Source: an uncultured SAR86 cluster bacterium
GTDB taxonomy: Bacteria; Pseudomonadota; Gammaproteobacteria; Magnimaribacterales; AG-339-G14
Reading direction: 5' to 3'
Length of the DNA: 64,000 nucleotides
NCBI GenBank assembly: GCA_902563105.1
Contig: CACEVU010000002.1
Location: forward strand, 200,618-264,617
Shown here: in pieces, positions 47,077 to 57,641 of the stretch
How positions within the stretch are numbered: position 1 is the first letter of the stretch
How the letters are laid out: every line of letters begins with the position of its first letter
Translations under genes and position numbers: made by a program
Notes under the pieces: model-generated
What the model was told of the DNA's origin: nothing
What the model saw: only the letters and a program-made list of their open reading frames with translations
Database searches by the model: none

Positions 47077-48815
47077 TTAAAAGTTTTTTCTGTTTTGCTT
47101 AAAAACATTTCTGACATATCCCCGCCAGCTTTTAACATAGGATAGACGTGCTCATCTGGATCAACATAAACATCGAGAAAAACTAATTTATCCTTTAAAG
47201 AAAAACACTCTTCCATTGCAGCTTCTAATTCAGAGAGTTTTTCAACTTTCATACCAACGTGACCGAAAGATTCCGCTAATTTTACAAAATCAGGTAAAGA
47301 ATCTTCGTAAAGAATACTTGAATATCTTCCACCATATTGCATGTCTTGCCATTGTTTTACCATGCCAAGGGCTCTGTTATTAAGGTTGATAATCTTGATG
47401 GGTAAACCGTATTGAGTACAAGTCGAAAGTTCTTGAATACACATTTGAATACTGCCCTCTCCGGTAATACAGGCAACAGTTTCGTCTGGAAAAGCAAATT
47501 TTACGCCCATGGCAGCAGGTAGTCCGAAGCCCATGGTTCCTAAGCCACCGGAATTTATCCATTTTCTTGGCTCATTGAAATGATAATACTGTGCAGCGAA
47601 CATTTGATGTTGCCCAACATCAGAAGTTATAAATGCTTTGCCGTCTGTAGCTTTGTATGCCGATTGAATAACTTGTTGCGGTAAAATAATGTCGCTTTCG
47701 CTTTTTTGGTTCAGCATATTGTGATTGAGACCATGTTCAGATCGCCATTTCTTGGCTTTATTCATCCAGTCTGCGAATTTTTTATTATCGAAGTTTGTGG
47801 CTTTTAATTCAGTATTAATTTGTGAAATTACTTTTTTAGCGTTTCCTGTCATTGCTAGGTCTACATCAATAATTTTATCAATCGATGATGGGTCCGAATC
47901 TATGTGAATTTTTTTAGCTTGCAGCCCAAACTTATTTGGGTTGTTAGTAATTCGATCATCAAATCTCGCGCCGATGGCCATGATTAAATCTGCCTCGTGC
48001 ATCACCATATTAGCCTCATAAGTTCCATGCATCCCAAGCATGCCAACAAATTGCTCATCAGAAGCAGGATAAACTCCCAAGCCCATTAACGTATTAGTAA
48101 CAGGACATCCCATTAATTTTCCGAACTCGTAAATTTCTTTTGCTGCGTTTGAATTTATAGCCCCACCACCAGCATAAATTACTGGTCTTTCAGCTTCGGT
48201 AAGTAATTTTACAGCTTGCTTTACCTCGTTACTTTCAGCTTCGTCATACAAAGCGAAAGATCTGAGGTATAAATCAGAAGGATATTTGTACTCAAACTTT
48301 TCATTGGGATCTGTGAGGTTTTTTGGAACATCAATGACAACAGGTCCGGGTCTACCACTAGTTGCAATATGAAAAGCTTTCTTAACAATTATGGGAATAT
48401 CTTCGGCTTTTTGAACTAAAAAACTGTGTTTAACAATGGGTCTAGAAATTCCCATCATATCCGTTTCTTGAAAAGCATCCGTTCCAATTAAATGATTGGC
48501 TACTTGTCCAGATATTACAATCAAAGGGATAGAATCCATGTAAGCAGTGGCAATTCCAGTAATGGCATTAGTAGCTCCAGGACCTGAGGTAACTAAGCAA
48601 ACGCCTGGCTTTCCTGTAGCACGCGCAAAACCATCTGCAGCATGCGTAGCTGCTTGCTCATGCCTTACAAGAATGTGCTGAACACTATTTTGTGTATAAA
48701 TTGCATCATAAATATGCAAAGCAGCACCTCCGGGATAACCAAAGATGATATCTACATTTTCATCGGCCAAAGCTTTAATTAAAGCTTCTCCACCAGATGT
48801 CATTATTTTTGTCAT
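47073..48815 (-). CDS. ilvB: Acetolactate synthase large subunit
   Basis: Thiamine-diphosphate enzyme starting valine, leucine and isoleucine synthesis. The catalytic glutamate is E53 in RHEQAATHAA; the ThDP/magnesium motif runs from CITGEGS to LNN; FAD-binding segments such as GARFDDRITNN are present. Length 580 residues. First gene of the ilvBHC operon; a possible promoter lies at 48856-48883 and no leader-peptide attenuator was found in the 73-base gap. Confidence 0.97.
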   Translation of the reverse strand: MTKIMTSGGEALIKALADENVDIIFGYPGGAALHIYDAIYTQNSVQHILVRHEQAATHAADGFARATGKPGVCLVTSGPGATNAITGIATAYMDSIPLIVISGQVANHLIGTDAFQETDMMGISRPIVKHSFLVQKAEDIPIIVKKAFHIATSGRPGPVVIDVPKNLTDPNEKFEYKYPSDLYLRSFALYDEAESNEVKQAVKLLTEAERPVIYAGGGAINSNAAKEIYEFGKLMGCPVTNTLMGLGVYPASDEQFVGMLGMHGTYEANMVMHEADLIMAIGARFDDRITNNPNKFGLQAKKIHIDSDPSSIDKIIDVDLAMTGNAKKVISQINTELKATNFDNKKFADWMNKAKKWRSEHGLNHNMLNQKSESDIILPQQVIQSAYKATDGKAFITSDVGQHQMFAAQYYHFNEPRKWINSGGLGTMGFGLPAAMGVKFAFPDETVACITGEGSIQMCIQELSTCTQYGLPIKIINLNNRALGMVKQWQDMQYGGRYSSILYEDSLPDFVKLAESFGHVGMKVEKLSELEAAMEECFSLKDKLVFLDVYVDPDEHVYPMLKAGGDMSEMFLSKTEKTFK

Positions 48816-48855
48816 TTTTATTTAAAAAATTTGAAGAAAACTCTTAAGGGAGCGA

Positions 48856-48883
48856 ATTTTGACAGTCCTACTTAGCAAGTCAA
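48856..48883 (-). promoter_or_regulatory. Possible promoter of ilvBHC
   Basis: In the 73-base gap after rluD the minus strand shows TTGACT (48883-48878), a 16-base spacer and CAAAAT (48861-48856). The -35 matches five of six and the -10 four of six. The leader of about 30 bases has no hairpin-plus-U-tract and no Ile/Val/Leu codon run. Confidence 0.45.
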
Positions 48884-48888
48884 GAAAA

Positions 48889-49845
48889 TTATGCTTGATC
48901 TATAAGCTTTTCCCTTAATTCCTCTAAATCGGCTGGAAGATTTGATTCAAAGGAAACTCTTTTGTCTGAGGAAGGACCAATGAAACTCAGCTCTGCTGCG
49001 TGTAAAGCTTGTCTAGGAAAACTTTCTATGATTTCTCTAAGTTTTTGATGTGTATTTTTAGCAAATCTTCTTCTTCTGCCATACAAAGGATCTCCTATCA
49101 AAGGATTTCCAATATGATTCATGTGAACTCTTATCTGATGTGTTCTTCCCGTTTCCAAAGAAACCTGGAGATGTGAATATGATCCAAATTTTTGTAAAAC
49201 TTTGTAATAGGAAACCGCGTCACGACCTGAGTGAATAACTGCTTGTTTCTGTCTATTTTTTGGATGTCTTCCTATTGGTGCATCTATCTTTCCAGATCGC
49301 TCAATTTTTCCGACCACAAACGCTTGGTAAATTCTTTTAACCGAGCGTTCAGAAATTTGATCTGAGAGACTTTGAAAAGACTTTTCATTTCTAGCTATAA
49401 CCATAAGACCCGAAGTATCTTTATCCAGACGATGAACAATTCCCGCTCTGGGTAATTTTTTTAATTCTGGATAATCATTAAGTAAAGCATTCAAGAGTGT
49501 GCCGGTTTTGTTGCCTGCTCCAGGATGAACGACCATACCAGCAAGCTTATCAACAACAATAAACTCTTTATTTGCCTCGACAATATTAAGATCGATTTGT
49601 TCAGCTAAATCCAATACTAGATTTTCTTCTGGAACAATCAGTTCCAATAAAGAAGGATAAAAAACTTTATGGCTTGGTTTGCTGATCATTTTGCCGTTAA
49701 CAGAAACCAAGTCGCTTTCTAACCATTTTTTCAGTCTACTCCTTGAAAATTCAGGAAAAGTTTCTGCCAATACTACGTCTAAACGTTTAGTCGACAGGTT
49801 TTCATTAATCTGTTTGGAAACCAAATTCTCCTTCTTTAAGACCAT
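48889..49845 (-). CDS. rluD: 23S rRNA pseudouridine synthase D
   Basis: Makes the conserved pseudouridines of 23S helix 69. An N-terminal S4 domain (about residues 19-75, with KRLDVVLAE..PEFSRSRLKKW) is followed by the catalytic domain with VHPGAGN.TGTL and the aspartate D141 in GIVHRLDKDTSG; ETGRTHQIRVH follows. Length 318 residues. Divergent from bamD across 22 bases, the rluD/bamD arrangement conserved in gammaproteobacteria. Confidence 0.96.
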   Translation of the reverse strand: MVLKKENLVSKQINENLSTKRLDVVLAETFPEFSRSRLKKWLESDLVSVNGKMISKPSHKVFYPSLLELIVPEENLVLDLAEQIDLNIVEANKEFIVVDKLAGMVVHPGAGNKTGTLLNALLNDYPELKKLPRAGIVHRLDKDTSGLMVIARNEKSFQSLSDQISERSVKRIYQAFVVGKIERSGKIDAPIGRHPKNRQKQAVIHSGRDAVSYYKVLQKFGSYSHLQVSLETGRTHQIRVHMNHIGNPLIGDPLYGRRRRFAKNTHQKLREIIESFPRQALHAAELSFIGPSSDKRVSFESNLPADLEELREKLIDQA

Positions 49846-49867
49846 GACTGAATGATAAACTTATTTT

Positions 49868-50638
49868 ATGAAATTTTTTTCAAATCTTTGCTACTTACTT
49901 TTAATAATTTTTTTTATAAGCTGCGCTACAGAAAAAAAAGAAGAACCCTTGTCTCCAGCCATGCAAGAAAAGGAAATATATGATCAAGCTCAAGAGAGAA
50001 TAAAATCTGGTAACTTTTCTATGGCCATCACGGCATTAGAAACACTTGAAAAAAGATTTCCTTTCGGCAGGTATGCCCAACAAGCCCAAGCGGAACTCAT
50101 TTATGCATATTACGAGAATGGTTTATATGATGCTGCTGTAGTTTCTGCTGAAAGATTCATAAGTCTTCATCCAAGACATCCCAATACTGATTATGCTTAC
50201 TTTATGAAAGGTTTAGCAAAATTTTCCAAAGATAGAGAATTACTAAGCTCTGTTCCTCTGTTGGGAGATCTTACATACAAGAGAGATTTAACACTTGCAA
50301 AGGAATCTTTCGATGAACTTACAGAATTTATAACAAGATTCCCAGAAAGTGCTTATACAGAGGATGCAAAAAGAAGAATGTTGTTTCTAAGAGATTTGAT
50401 CGCTAAGCAAGAAATAGAAGTAGCAGAATTCTATATTGAAAGAAAAGCCTATATTGCTGCTGTGTCTAGAGCAGATTATATTATTTCGAACTTACCAAAC
50501 TCAGAGGAAGTTAAGAAAGCTTTAGAGATTAAAGTTCAGGCTTATGACTTAATGGGAAAAGAAGATCTCAAAGCTCAAGCACTTGAAGTACTTAACAATT
50601 TTATAGAAGCTTCTAAAAAAGTCGGTAGCAAGTCATAG
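49868..50638 (+). CDS. bamD: Outer-membrane assembly lipoprotein BamD
   Basis: Essential partner of BamA in inserting beta-barrel proteins. Signal peptide with lipobox cysteine C19 (FISC), then about five TPR-like helical repeats, including KRFPFGRYAQQAQAELIYAYY and FISLHPRHPNTDYAYFMKGLA, which are family signatures. Length 256 residues. Divergent from rluD; the PP0621-type gene follows after two bases. Confidence 0.95.
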   Translation: MKFFSNLCYLLLIIFFISCATEKKEEPLSPAMQEKEIYDQAQERIKSGNFSMAITALETLEKRFPFGRYAQQAQAELIYAYYENGLYDAAVVSAERFISLHPRHPNTDYAYFMKGLAKFSKDRELLSSVPLLGDLTYKRDLTLAKESFDELTEFITRFPESAYTEDAKRRMLFLRDLIAKQEIEVAEFYIERKAYIAAVSRADYIISNLPNSEEVKKALEIKVQAYDLMGKEDLKAQALEVLNNFIEASKKVGSKS

Positions 50639-50640
50639 GC

Positions 50641-50838
50641 GTGATCATTCAAATCCTAATTGTTTTAGCTTTTATAGGAGTCCTATCTGGTTTGGCGAGA
50701 CTTTTTAAACAAGAAGAAGTGAATCTTGATATTGAAAGTAATGAACTCGTTAAATGTTCCGCTTGCGGAGACTATCTGCCAAAAAAATTTTCAGTGGCTT
50801 CCGCAGGGAATCAATACTGCAAAAGCTGTAAACCCTAG
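50641..50838 (+). CDS. Small membrane-anchored zinc-ribbon protein, PP0621 type
   Basis: A 65-residue protein: an N-terminal membrane helix (residues 2-21), a short charged linker and a C-terminal zinc ribbon with CSACGDYLPKK and YCKSC. This layout matches the small PP0621-type family of unknown function. The start is GTG, two bases after bamD. It overlaps the convergent DUF5916 gene by four bases. Confidence 0.8.
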   Translation: MIIQILIVLAFIGVLSGLARLFKQEEVNLDIESNELVKCSACGDYLPKKFSVASAGNQYCKSCKP

Positions 50839-53165
50839 AATTTGTATCTTATTTTGACAATAAACTTATCCAGAGTTTGTTGATTCCAAGCATTCGAATA
50901 AAGGCCATCGAAAGAATCGTTTAAAGCTCCCGATGACTTTCCACCTCTTGTGTAAACAACATACAAGTTAGAAAGTGGCGAAAATTCGTATTTATATCTG
51001 ATCTGAAAAGCAGTCTCTGAGAGTTGAAAAGGGTTAATATCATCCACTGCTGTGGTCATGTAACCTGCAGAATTTACTCTATAGGCCCGAGCATTATTTG
51101 CCTTGATGCCATAAATGAAGGCTTTTAATCTAAATTCCTGATTATTTCCTGGAAACCAATCAACGTTAATTCCTGAAGAAACCATTTCTTTATCATAATA
51201 ACCAAAAAGGTTTTCCCGCTGCCATATTTCCCAGTTATTCTCTTTTTGATATTCAAAAAAATCTAAAGATGCTCGAAACTGACTCGATGTAGTTAATATT
51301 AAGCCCAAACCAAAATTTACACTTTCACTTTGTAAATCAGAATTCATGTCATTTATTCGATAGCCTCCAGAGGCAAACCCAAATTTTGCATATGGCCTAA
51401 TGTTGTCGGTCCTTGGAGTGTAATAAGCAAGCTGCAAATCATAATTTGCTAAGCTCTCAATGTATGGAGCTAATGCATAGTTTCTAGTTTCTGTAAAATC
51501 CTTGCCTCTTTTGATGGTGCAATTGCATTTTAAATTTATATATGAATTGTCTCGCATGAATAATTCGAGCTCAGTCATAAATCCTATTCCGTTTCCATAT
51601 CCTTCTGTAGATCTATTATGTCCACCATTTACTTTGAATACAGTTTGAGATATTTTTGATTCAAGATTTTTTATAGGACGGATATATTGTAAAAAACCGC
51701 CAACGCTAATTTTATTAAATTCTTCAATGTAGCCCATGTCATTGATGTTGAAGTCTTCATCTAAGTAATTAATAGCACCTAGAACAAATAATTGATCCGA
51801 AAATCCTTTTGTCACCACAACCCTTGCGCCAGTACCGCTAGTATCATCGGCATCATCTTTTATGTTTGTTTGACTGAGCCAGCCGTATACTCTTGTCGGG
51901 GCAGAAGGTTTAAAATCAAAATCGAAGGTATGGACGTAGGCTTCTCTGTTTATTGATGGCCTATCTACCGCAGTTAATAAATAACCAACTTTTCCATTTG
52001 CTTCTGAAATATTTCTTCGATACCGACCTGCAAAATAATCTCTACCTGAGGAATATAAACTGTTTGCTTCAAAAGCAGAGAAAAAACCAAACTCATTCTC
52101 TTGGGATTTTTGAGAAAATCTCAATGCGAGGTCGATGTCGGATGAATCTGCAAGAGTATCTTTGCATTGTCCTTTCAGGGTTTCATTAGTTGGTGAACAT
52201 TTATCTGGAATGGCTCCAATTCTTCTAGTGTTAATAAAGTAAAGATTCCAACCGGTTACTTCAAACATAGTTTGATTTTCAGTAAAAAATGGTCTTTTAT
52301 CTTTGTAGTAAGTTTCTATCGCAGAGAAATTCACAATTAAATCATCGCTTTCGACTTGACCAAAATCTGGGTTCAAGGATACGTCCAATTTTGATTCGGA
52401 ATTTATATCCCAAAAAATTTCTCCCCCAAAGTCTACATTTCTATTATTTTCTACAAAGTTATTGGTAAAACTTAAGTAAGGAAAATAATCTACTCTGGAG
52501 GTTTTTATATTTGAAGGATTATCAACCTTTATAGTTGTAAATCTGGACAGAAATGGGGATTGTTCGGCCCAAAGCCCTGGAAAATTATAAAACTTATTTT
52601 CTTTGTGATGCCTTCTAACGAAAGTCACTTTTACGTTTCTTTTTTTTCCCTTAACAACGTTCATTGGAGCTACTTCCCAAGGTATAAAAAATTCAGAAAA
52701 CCAGGCAGAATTGGTCTGATATGTCTTCGCATACCAAATGGCATCCCAACTTTCTGAAATTTCATTTTCATTAGTTAAAATAGCGTCTCTCAAAGTATCG
52801 CCAAGAGTAACGGAGAATTCGTAACCAACGGTTGCATTGCCATCAAAATCAATCATGATGAAATTTCTATCAGCGTCTACAAACCATTTATCTCTAGGAT
52901 GTTTTAACGGAGTATGTGTTTCAATGGGCTGTTCATTTACAAAGCCAAAATATATTCCCTTATCATCTGAAAAAATCCTTACCTCGGTTTTAAACTTTGG
53001 CTTTGATTTATCATTTGGATAAACCGTAACAAAATCATCTATTACTTCAGCTTGTTGCCATTCTGGTTCGGTTAATTTACCGTCTATAGAAATTGACCCT
53101 GGAAGAATGCTTGAAAAAGAAAAGAAAAGTATTGCCTTTAAAGAGATTGAGTTTCTAAGATTCAT
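50835..53165 (-). CDS. DUF5916-type protein: carbohydrate-binding domain plus outer-membrane barrel
   Basis: A 776-residue protein with a signal peptide (about residues 1-26). Next comes a CBM9-like domain opening ISIDGKLTEPEWQQAEVI and including YFGFVNEQP. The rest is a DUF5916-type beta-barrel, with LNPDFGQVESDDLIVN, RPFFTENQTMF and the final IVKIRYKF ending in phenylalanine, as expected for an outer-membrane protein. Function is unknown; binding or passage of a glycan is inferred from the N-terminal domain. It overlaps the upstream flavin reductase by 11 bases. Confidence 0.82.
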   Translation of the reverse strand: MNLRNSISLKAILFFSFSSILPGSISIDGKLTEPEWQQAEVIDDFVTVYPNDKSKPKFKTEVRIFSDDKGIYFGFVNEQPIETHTPLKHPRDKWFVDADRNFIMIDFDGNATVGYEFSVTLGDTLRDAILTNENEISESWDAIWYAKTYQTNSAWFSEFFIPWEVAPMNVVKGKKRNVKVTFVRRHHKENKFYNFPGLWAEQSPFLSRFTTIKVDNPSNIKTSRVDYFPYLSFTNNFVENNRNVDFGGEIFWDINSESKLDVSLNPDFGQVESDDLIVNFSAIETYYKDKRPFFTENQTMFEVTGWNLYFINTRRIGAIPDKCSPTNETLKGQCKDTLADSSDIDLALRFSQKSQENEFGFFSAFEANSLYSSGRDYFAGRYRRNISEANGKVGYLLTAVDRPSINREAYVHTFDFDFKPSAPTRVYGWLSQTNIKDDADDTSGTGARVVVTKGFSDQLFVLGAINYLDEDFNINDMGYIEEFNKISVGGFLQYIRPIKNLESKISQTVFKVNGGHNRSTEGYGNGIGFMTELELFMRDNSYINLKCNCTIKRGKDFTETRNYALAPYIESLANYDLQLAYYTPRTDNIRPYAKFGFASGGYRINDMNSDLQSESVNFGLGLILTTSSQFRASLDFFEYQKENNWEIWQRENLFGYYDKEMVSSGINVDWFPGNNQEFRLKAFIYGIKANNARAYRVNSAGYMTTAVDDINPFQLSETAFQIRYKYEFSPLSNLYVVYTRGGKSSGALNDSFDGLYSNAWNQQTLDKFIVKIRYKF

Positions 53166-53613
53166 ATCTCCCGTCTTGATAAATTAGTGGATTCATTTTT
53201 CCCGAATGTACAACGCTATCTACTTCTCCAATAACCAAAGAATGTGAATATAGCGGAACAATTTTTTTACATGTACAAAATAAATTTGATTGAGCATTTT
53301 TTAGAAAAGGAATTTCAGAAAAATCCCAGTCGGGATGTTCAAATCTAATTTTTCCTTCCTCGGCCCCACTACAAATCTCAGCAATATCGATTTGACTGAC
53401 TGTTAAAAGATTCAAAGAAAATTTCCTTCCGACATCCACAAGACTGTGAAGACTTGCATTTTTATTGACACTTACTGCCATAGACATTGGCTCAAGGGAT
53501 ACTGAAAAAACCGAAGAAACAGTCATGGCATGTCGCTCGTCTTCGTGCTCAGCAGCCAAAACAAAAACATTTTGCTTTGTTGTTCTAAGAACTTCTAGAA
53601 ATTTTTCTTTCAA
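53155..53613 (-). CDS. Flavin reductase-like protein
   Basis: A 152-residue FMN-binding split-barrel protein of the flavin-reductase group: NVFVLAAEHEDERHAMTVSSVFSVSLEPMSMAVSV is the characteristic flavin-binding opening, with FSLNLL and HSLVIGEVDSVVHSG later. The start codon is TTG and no Shine-Dalgarno is seen. Such proteins supply reduced flavin to monooxygenases; no partner is nearby. Overlaps the DUF5916 gene by 11 bases and is divergent from rsmD. Confidence 0.85.
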   Translation of the reverse strand: MKEKFLEVLRTTKQNVFVLAAEHEDERHAMTVSSVFSVSLEPMSMAVSVNKNASLHSLVDVGRKFSLNLLTVSQIDIAEICSGAEEGKIRFEHPDWDFSEIPFLKNAQSNLFCTCKKIVPLYSHSLVIGEVDSVVHSGKMNPLIYQDGRYES

Positions 53614-53669
53614 GGTTGATAAATAGGTAAATTTAAAAGCAGATTATGTCATGTATTATCATAAATGAA

Positions 53670-54251
53670 ATGAAGAAAGATAAAAGAGGCGAAGTAAGAA
53701 TTATCTCTGGAAAATGGAAAGGAAAAAAAATATTTTTTAATTTAAATAAAGACTTAAGGCCAACTCCTGATAGAGCCAAAGAAACTTTATTCAACTGGCT
53801 TGGTCAAGACATGAGGTCTTTAAATTGTCTTGATCTATTTTCAGGCACGGGTGCATTAGGCCTAGAAGCAATATCTAGGAATGCCCAAAGAGTGACTTTC
53901 GTTGAAAAAAATAAAAGCTATCTCCAAGCAATTGAAAAAGCTATTTTTAGCATGGACAAGAAAAAAGATTGTGATTTTATTTGTGAGGATTGCCTAAGTT
54001 GGATAAAAAAATATAAATCTTCTTTCAAATACGATCTTGTATTTATTGATCCACCCTTCAACAAAAATCTTATTCAGGAGCTAATTGAAATCATATTAGA
54101 TAAAAGGATTCTAAAAGACAAAGGTAAATTATATTTCGAGTATGAAAAAGGATATGATCTAAAATTACCTAAAGAGATAAATTTGATAAAAGAAAAGAGT
54201 CTTGGGGGGAAAAGCTATACTTTAGGGGTAATCACTTACCCTTCTTCATAG
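53670..54251 (+). CDS. rsmD: 16S rRNA (guanine-N2) methyltransferase RsmD
   Basis: Methylates G966 of 16S rRNA. After [20 protein letters not shown] come [16 protein letters not shown], the SAM-binding [16 protein letters not shown] and the catalytic FIDPPF. From the ATG at 53670 the protein has 193 residues, matching the E. coli start MKK; an ATG at 53646 is less likely because TATTAT (53654-53659) lies between them and would be the -10 of its promoter. Its 3' end overlaps convergent rho by 20 bases. Confidence 0.94.
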   Translation: MKKDKRGEVRIISGKWKGKKIFFNLNKDLRPTPDRAKETLFNWLGQDMRSLNCLDLFSGTGALGLEAISRNAQRVTFVEKNKSYLQAIEKAIFSMDKKKDCDFICEDCLSWIKKYKSSFKYDLVFIDPPFNKNLIQELIEIILDKRILKDKGKLYFEYEKGYDLKLPKEINLIKEKSLGGKSYTLGVITYPSS

Positions 54252-55494
54252 AGTCAAAAAACTCATTGTTGGTTTTGTGTTTGCTGAGTTTGTCTATCAA
54301 CCAATCTGTTGCATCAATATCTTCCATTTCATGAAGCAGCTTTCTTAGAATATTTATTCGAGCTAACTCAGCCTCATCGGTAATGAGTTCCTCTCTTCTG
54401 GTTCCAGATCTTCTTATATTTATAGCAGGAAATATTCTTTTTTCAGCAATTGCTCGATCGAGATGAATTTCCTGATTTCCAGTTCCTTTAAATTCTTCAA
54501 AAATTACTTCATCCATCCTTGAACCGGTATCAATCAAAGCAGTAGCAATGATTGTCAGGCTACCTCCACCTTCAATATTTCTTGCTGCACCGAAAAACCT
54601 TTTTGGTTTTTCTAAAGCGTTTGCGTCTACTCCACCTGTCAAAATCTTTCCTGAAGCAGCTTGAGTTGAATTGTAAGCTCTAGCTAATCTTGTTATTGAG
54701 TCTAAAAGAATGATCACATCGTGTTTTTTTTCTACGAGTCGCTTAGCTTTAGCGATTACCATTTCCGCTACTTGGACGTGTCTGGAAGGAGGTTCATCGA
54801 AAGTGCTTGCAACAACTTCTCCCCGGACGGACCTTTTCATGTCGGTCACCTCTTCAGGACGTTCGTCAACAAGCAAAACCATTAACTTACTTTCCGGGCT
54901 ATTTTTTTCGATGGAATGTGCAATTGATTGCATCAAAAGTGTTTTCCCTGCCTTTGGAGGAGAAACAATTAGCCCTCTTTGACCTTTGCCTGTTGGAGAA
55001 ACCAAATCGATTATTCTTGCAGAAAGATCTTCAGTCGTACCGTTTCCTGATTCCATGATAATTCTTTCTTCTGGAAATAAAGGAGTAAGATTTTCAAAAG
55101 CGACTTTATTTTTTGTTTTATCTGACGGTTCAAAATTTATTTGATCAATCTTCAATAAAGCAAAATATCTTTCTCCGTCTTTAGGAGGTCTGATATTTCC
55201 TGAAACAGAATCACCCGTTTTCAATCCAAATCTTCTAATCTGACTTGGAGAAACATATATATCGTCAGGACCTGCTAAATATGACGAAGATGGAGATCTT
55301 AAAAATCCAAAGCCATCATTGAGAATTTCTAAAACGCCCTCGCCTGCAATATCTTCTCCACCGTTCGAATGAGTTTTTAAAATATTGAATATCACATCTT
55401 GCTTTTTTTGACGAGACAAATTTTCAATACCCATGCTCTCAGCAATCGTGAGTAATTCTTCGACTTGTTTTGCTTTAAGTTCCCCTAAATGCAT
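54232..55494 (-). CDS. rho: Transcription termination factor Rho
   Basis: Hexameric RNA helicase ending untranslated transcripts. N-terminal helical and OSB RNA-binding domains ([17 protein letters not shown]), Walker [10 protein letters not shown], Walker [16 protein letters not shown] and Q-loop segment [14 protein letters not shown]. Length 420 residues. It lies behind trxA as in E. coli. The leader holds a hairpin and possible promoter (55531-55581). Its 3' end overlaps rsmD, so both convergent transcripts cross. Confidence 0.97.
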   Translation of the reverse strand: MHLGELKAKQVEELLTIAESMGIENLSRQKKQDVIFNILKTHSNGGEDIAGEGVLEILNDGFGFLRSPSSSYLAGPDDIYVSPSQIRRFGLKTGDSVSGNIRPPKDGERYFALLKIDQINFEPSDKTKNKVAFENLTPLFPEERIIMESGNGTTEDLSARIIDLVSPTGKGQRGLIVSPPKAGKTLLMQSIAHSIEKNSPESKLMVLLVDERPEEVTDMKRSVRGEVVASTFDEPPSRHVQVAEMVIAKAKRLVEKKHDVIILLDSITRLARAYNSTQAASGKILTGGVDANALEKPKRFFGAARNIEGGGSLTIIATALIDTGSRMDEVIFEEFKGTGNQEIHLDRAIAEKRIFPAINIRRSGTRREELITDEAELARINILRKLLHEMEDIDATDWLIDKLSKHKTNNEFFDSMKKGK

Positions 55495-55530
55495 ATGTTT
55501 TAATGTTTGTATAAATTAAAGATTTGAGTG

Positions 55531-55581
55531 TTTCTACCGAAAGTAGAAATGCAATGTATCACTATAAAATTTCAGAGTCTA
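55531..55581 (-). promoter_or_regulatory. rho promoter and leader hairpin
   Basis: The minus strand carries TAGACT (55581-55576), a 17-base spacer and TACATT (55558-55553). Right after the predicted start, a perfect 7-bp hairpin TTTCTAC/GTAGAAA (55531-55549, 5-base loop) can form in the transcript, about 40 bases before the rho ATG. rho is autoregulated through its leader in E. coli; a similar role here is inference. Confidence 0.5.
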
Positions 55582-55594
55582 GTTTTTTAACCTT

Positions 55595-55918
55595 TTAAAT
55601 ATGTTGATTTATAAATTCTTGCAGTTGATTTTTTGTAAGGGCTCCTATTCTTTGATCAACCGGCTGACCATCCTTAAAAAGAATAAGAGTCGGGATGCTC
55701 ATTACATTTTGTTTAGCAGCAGAATCCCTGTTTGCATCAACATCAACTTTTCCTATGGTGAGTTTACCTTCAAGTTCTTGGGCTAATTCTTCCAAAACCG
55801 GAGCAACCATCTTGCAAGGTCCACACCACTCTGCCCAATAATCAACAAGAATAGGGACTGAAGAGCTCGATAAGGTTTCTTCTAGATTTTCGTCGTTTAA
55901 CTCTATTGGCTTGGACAT
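55595..55918 (-). CDS. trxA: Thioredoxin 1
   Basis: General cytoplasmic disulfide reductase. Active site WCGPCK with C32 and C35, cis-proline in MSIPTLILF, and VDVDANRDSA. Length 107 residues. It precedes rho, the arrangement known in enterobacteria, and follows ilvD by 41 bases. Confidence 0.97.
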   Translation of the reverse strand: MSKPIELNDENLEETLSSSSVPILVDYWAEWCGPCKMVAPVLEELAQELEGKLTIGKVDVDANRDSAAKQNVMSIPTLILFKDGQPVDQRIGALTKNQLQEFINQHI

Positions 55919-55959
55919 GTTTTAATTATGCGGACGAAATGAAATAAAACAAGACTTTT

Positions 55960-57630
55960 TTAATCTGTTACAGCTCCTTGAGATGCGGATTGGACGGTTC
56001 TAGCATACTTTGCTAGAACTCCTTTTGTTGGCGATGATTTTGGATTTTTCCAACTTTTCCTTCTTTGCTCAATTACTTTTGAGTCGATTTCAACATCAAT
56101 TGATCCTTTTATAGCGTCGATAGTGATTTGATCGCCATCTTCGATGAGACCAATCAATCCTCCTTTTGCTGCTTCTGGAGTAACGTGTCCAACAACAAAA
56201 CCATGCGAACCGCCGGAAAATCTTCCATCAGTAATGAACGCAACTTTATCTCCTAACCCTTGACCCATTATTGCCGAAGTTGGCTTCAGCATTTCTCGCA
56301 TTCCCGGGCCACCTACTGGTCCTTCATACCTAACAATAATAACGTCACCTTCCTTAATTTTTGATCTGTAAATTGCATCAAGAGTTTCCTCTTCTGAATT
56401 GAAAACTCTTGCTGGGCCGGTAAAGTCATGACCTTCTTTACCCGTGATTTTTGCAACTGCACCCTCACTTGCAAGATTGCCTTTTAATATTTTTAAATGA
56501 CTGTCTTTTTTTATTGGAGCATTTAAAGGTGCGATAATTTTTTGATCTTGTGGATATGGATCAACATTTTTTAAATTGTCAGCTAAGGTTTTTCCCGTTA
56601 CAGTCAAAGAATCTCCGTGTAATAAGTTAGCCTCTAATAAAGTTTTCATTAAAGGTTGAATTCCTCCAATAGCATTTAACTCCGACATGAGAAAATGACC
56701 CGATGGCCTTAAGTCAGCAAGTAATGGACTGGTTTTTCCTATTTCTTCAAAATCTTCTATTTTCAATGGAACGTCAATACTTTTTGCCATAGCAAGTAAA
56801 TGCAAAACTGCATTTGTTGAGCCGCCTAAAGCAATCACTACTCTGATTGCGTTTTCAAAAGCTTGTCTTGTCATAATGTCAGAAGGCTTTATGTCTTTTT
56901 CAAGAAGATTGTTAATGGCACTTCCGATTTTTTTACAATCTTCTTTTTTATCATCCGATACTGCATCTTGAGAGCTACTTCCAGGTAGACTCATTCCAAG
57001 TGCCTCAATTGCTGATGCCATTGTGTTAGCAGTGTACATACCCCCACAAGATCCTGGACCAGGCAAAGCTGTTTTTTCTATTGCAATAAGTTCTTCTTCG
57101 GTAATTTTGTTACTCGAATAACTTCCTATGCCTTCCATCACAGTTACTAAATCGGTGTGATTTGCTCCTGGTCTTATGGAACCTCCATAAACAAAAATTG
57201 AAGGTCTATTCAGCCTAGCAAGACCTATCAAGCAGCCTGGCATATTCTTATCGCATCCGCCTAGGGCGATGACACCATCAAAAGACTGGCAACCAACCAC
57301 AGTTTCAATGGAGTCTGCAATGACCTCCCTTGATACTAAAGAATATCGCATACCTAAAGTACCCATAGAAATACCATCCGAGATGGTAATGGTATTAAAT
57401 AAAACTGCTTTGAGTTCTTCTTGATCTATAGAATCGCAAACCAAAGAAGCAAGATCATTTATATGCATGTTACACGGAGTAACATTCGACCAAGTAGAAG
57501 CGACACCAACCTGGGGCCTATTGAAATCTTCATCTTCAAAGCCGGCTGCTCTTAACATCGATCTTGAAGTTGCTTGTTCAGGGCCGTCAACTAAAGGTGA
57601 AGAGTATTTTCTTTTATTTTTATTTGTCAT
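55960..57630 (-). CDS. ilvD: Dihydroxy-acid dehydratase
   Basis: Third shared step of branched-chain amino-acid synthesis; an iron-sulfur enzyme. Cluster cysteines are C53 (TPCNMH), C126 (GGCDKN) and the cysteine of [15 protein letters not shown]133 lies in MPGC. Length 556 residues is the shorter form common outside enterobacteria, against 616 in E. coli. It completes the pathway with ilvBHC at 45517-48815. Lies 11 bases after the ABC ATPase gene, in the same direction, with which it is probably cotranscribed. Confidence 0.96.
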   Translation of the reverse strand: MTNKNKRKYSSPLVDGPEQATSRSMLRAAGFEDEDFNRPQVGVASTWSNVTPCNMHINDLASLVCDSIDQEELKAVLFNTITISDGISMGTLGMRYSLVSREVIADSIETVVGCQSFDGVIALGGCDKNMPGCLIGLARLNRPSIFVYGGSIRPGANHTDLVTVMEGIGSYSSNKITEEELIAIEKTALPGPGSCGGMYTANTMASAIEALGMSLPGSSSQDAVSDDKKEDCKKIGSAINNLLEKDIKPSDIMTRQAFENAIRVVIALGGSTNAVLHLLAMAKSIDVPLKIEDFEEIGKTSPLLADLRPSGHFLMSELNAIGGIQPLMKTLLEANLLHGDSLTVTGKTLADNLKNVDPYPQDQKIIAPLNAPIKKDSHLKILKGNLASEGAVAKITGKEGHDFTGPARVFNSEEETLDAIYRSKIKEGDVIIVRYEGPVGGPGMREMLKPTSAIMGQGLGDKVAFITDGRFSGGSHGFVVGHVTPEAAKGGLIGLIEDGDQITIDAIKGSIDVEIDSKVIEQRRKSWKNPKSSPTKGVLAKYARTVQSASQGAVTD

Positions 57631-57641
57631 CTCACGAGTTC

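Noticed and set aside
48816-48888. Leader-peptide attenuator before ilvBHC
   Set aside because: No short frame rich in Ile, Leu or Val codons and no hairpin followed by a U tract.
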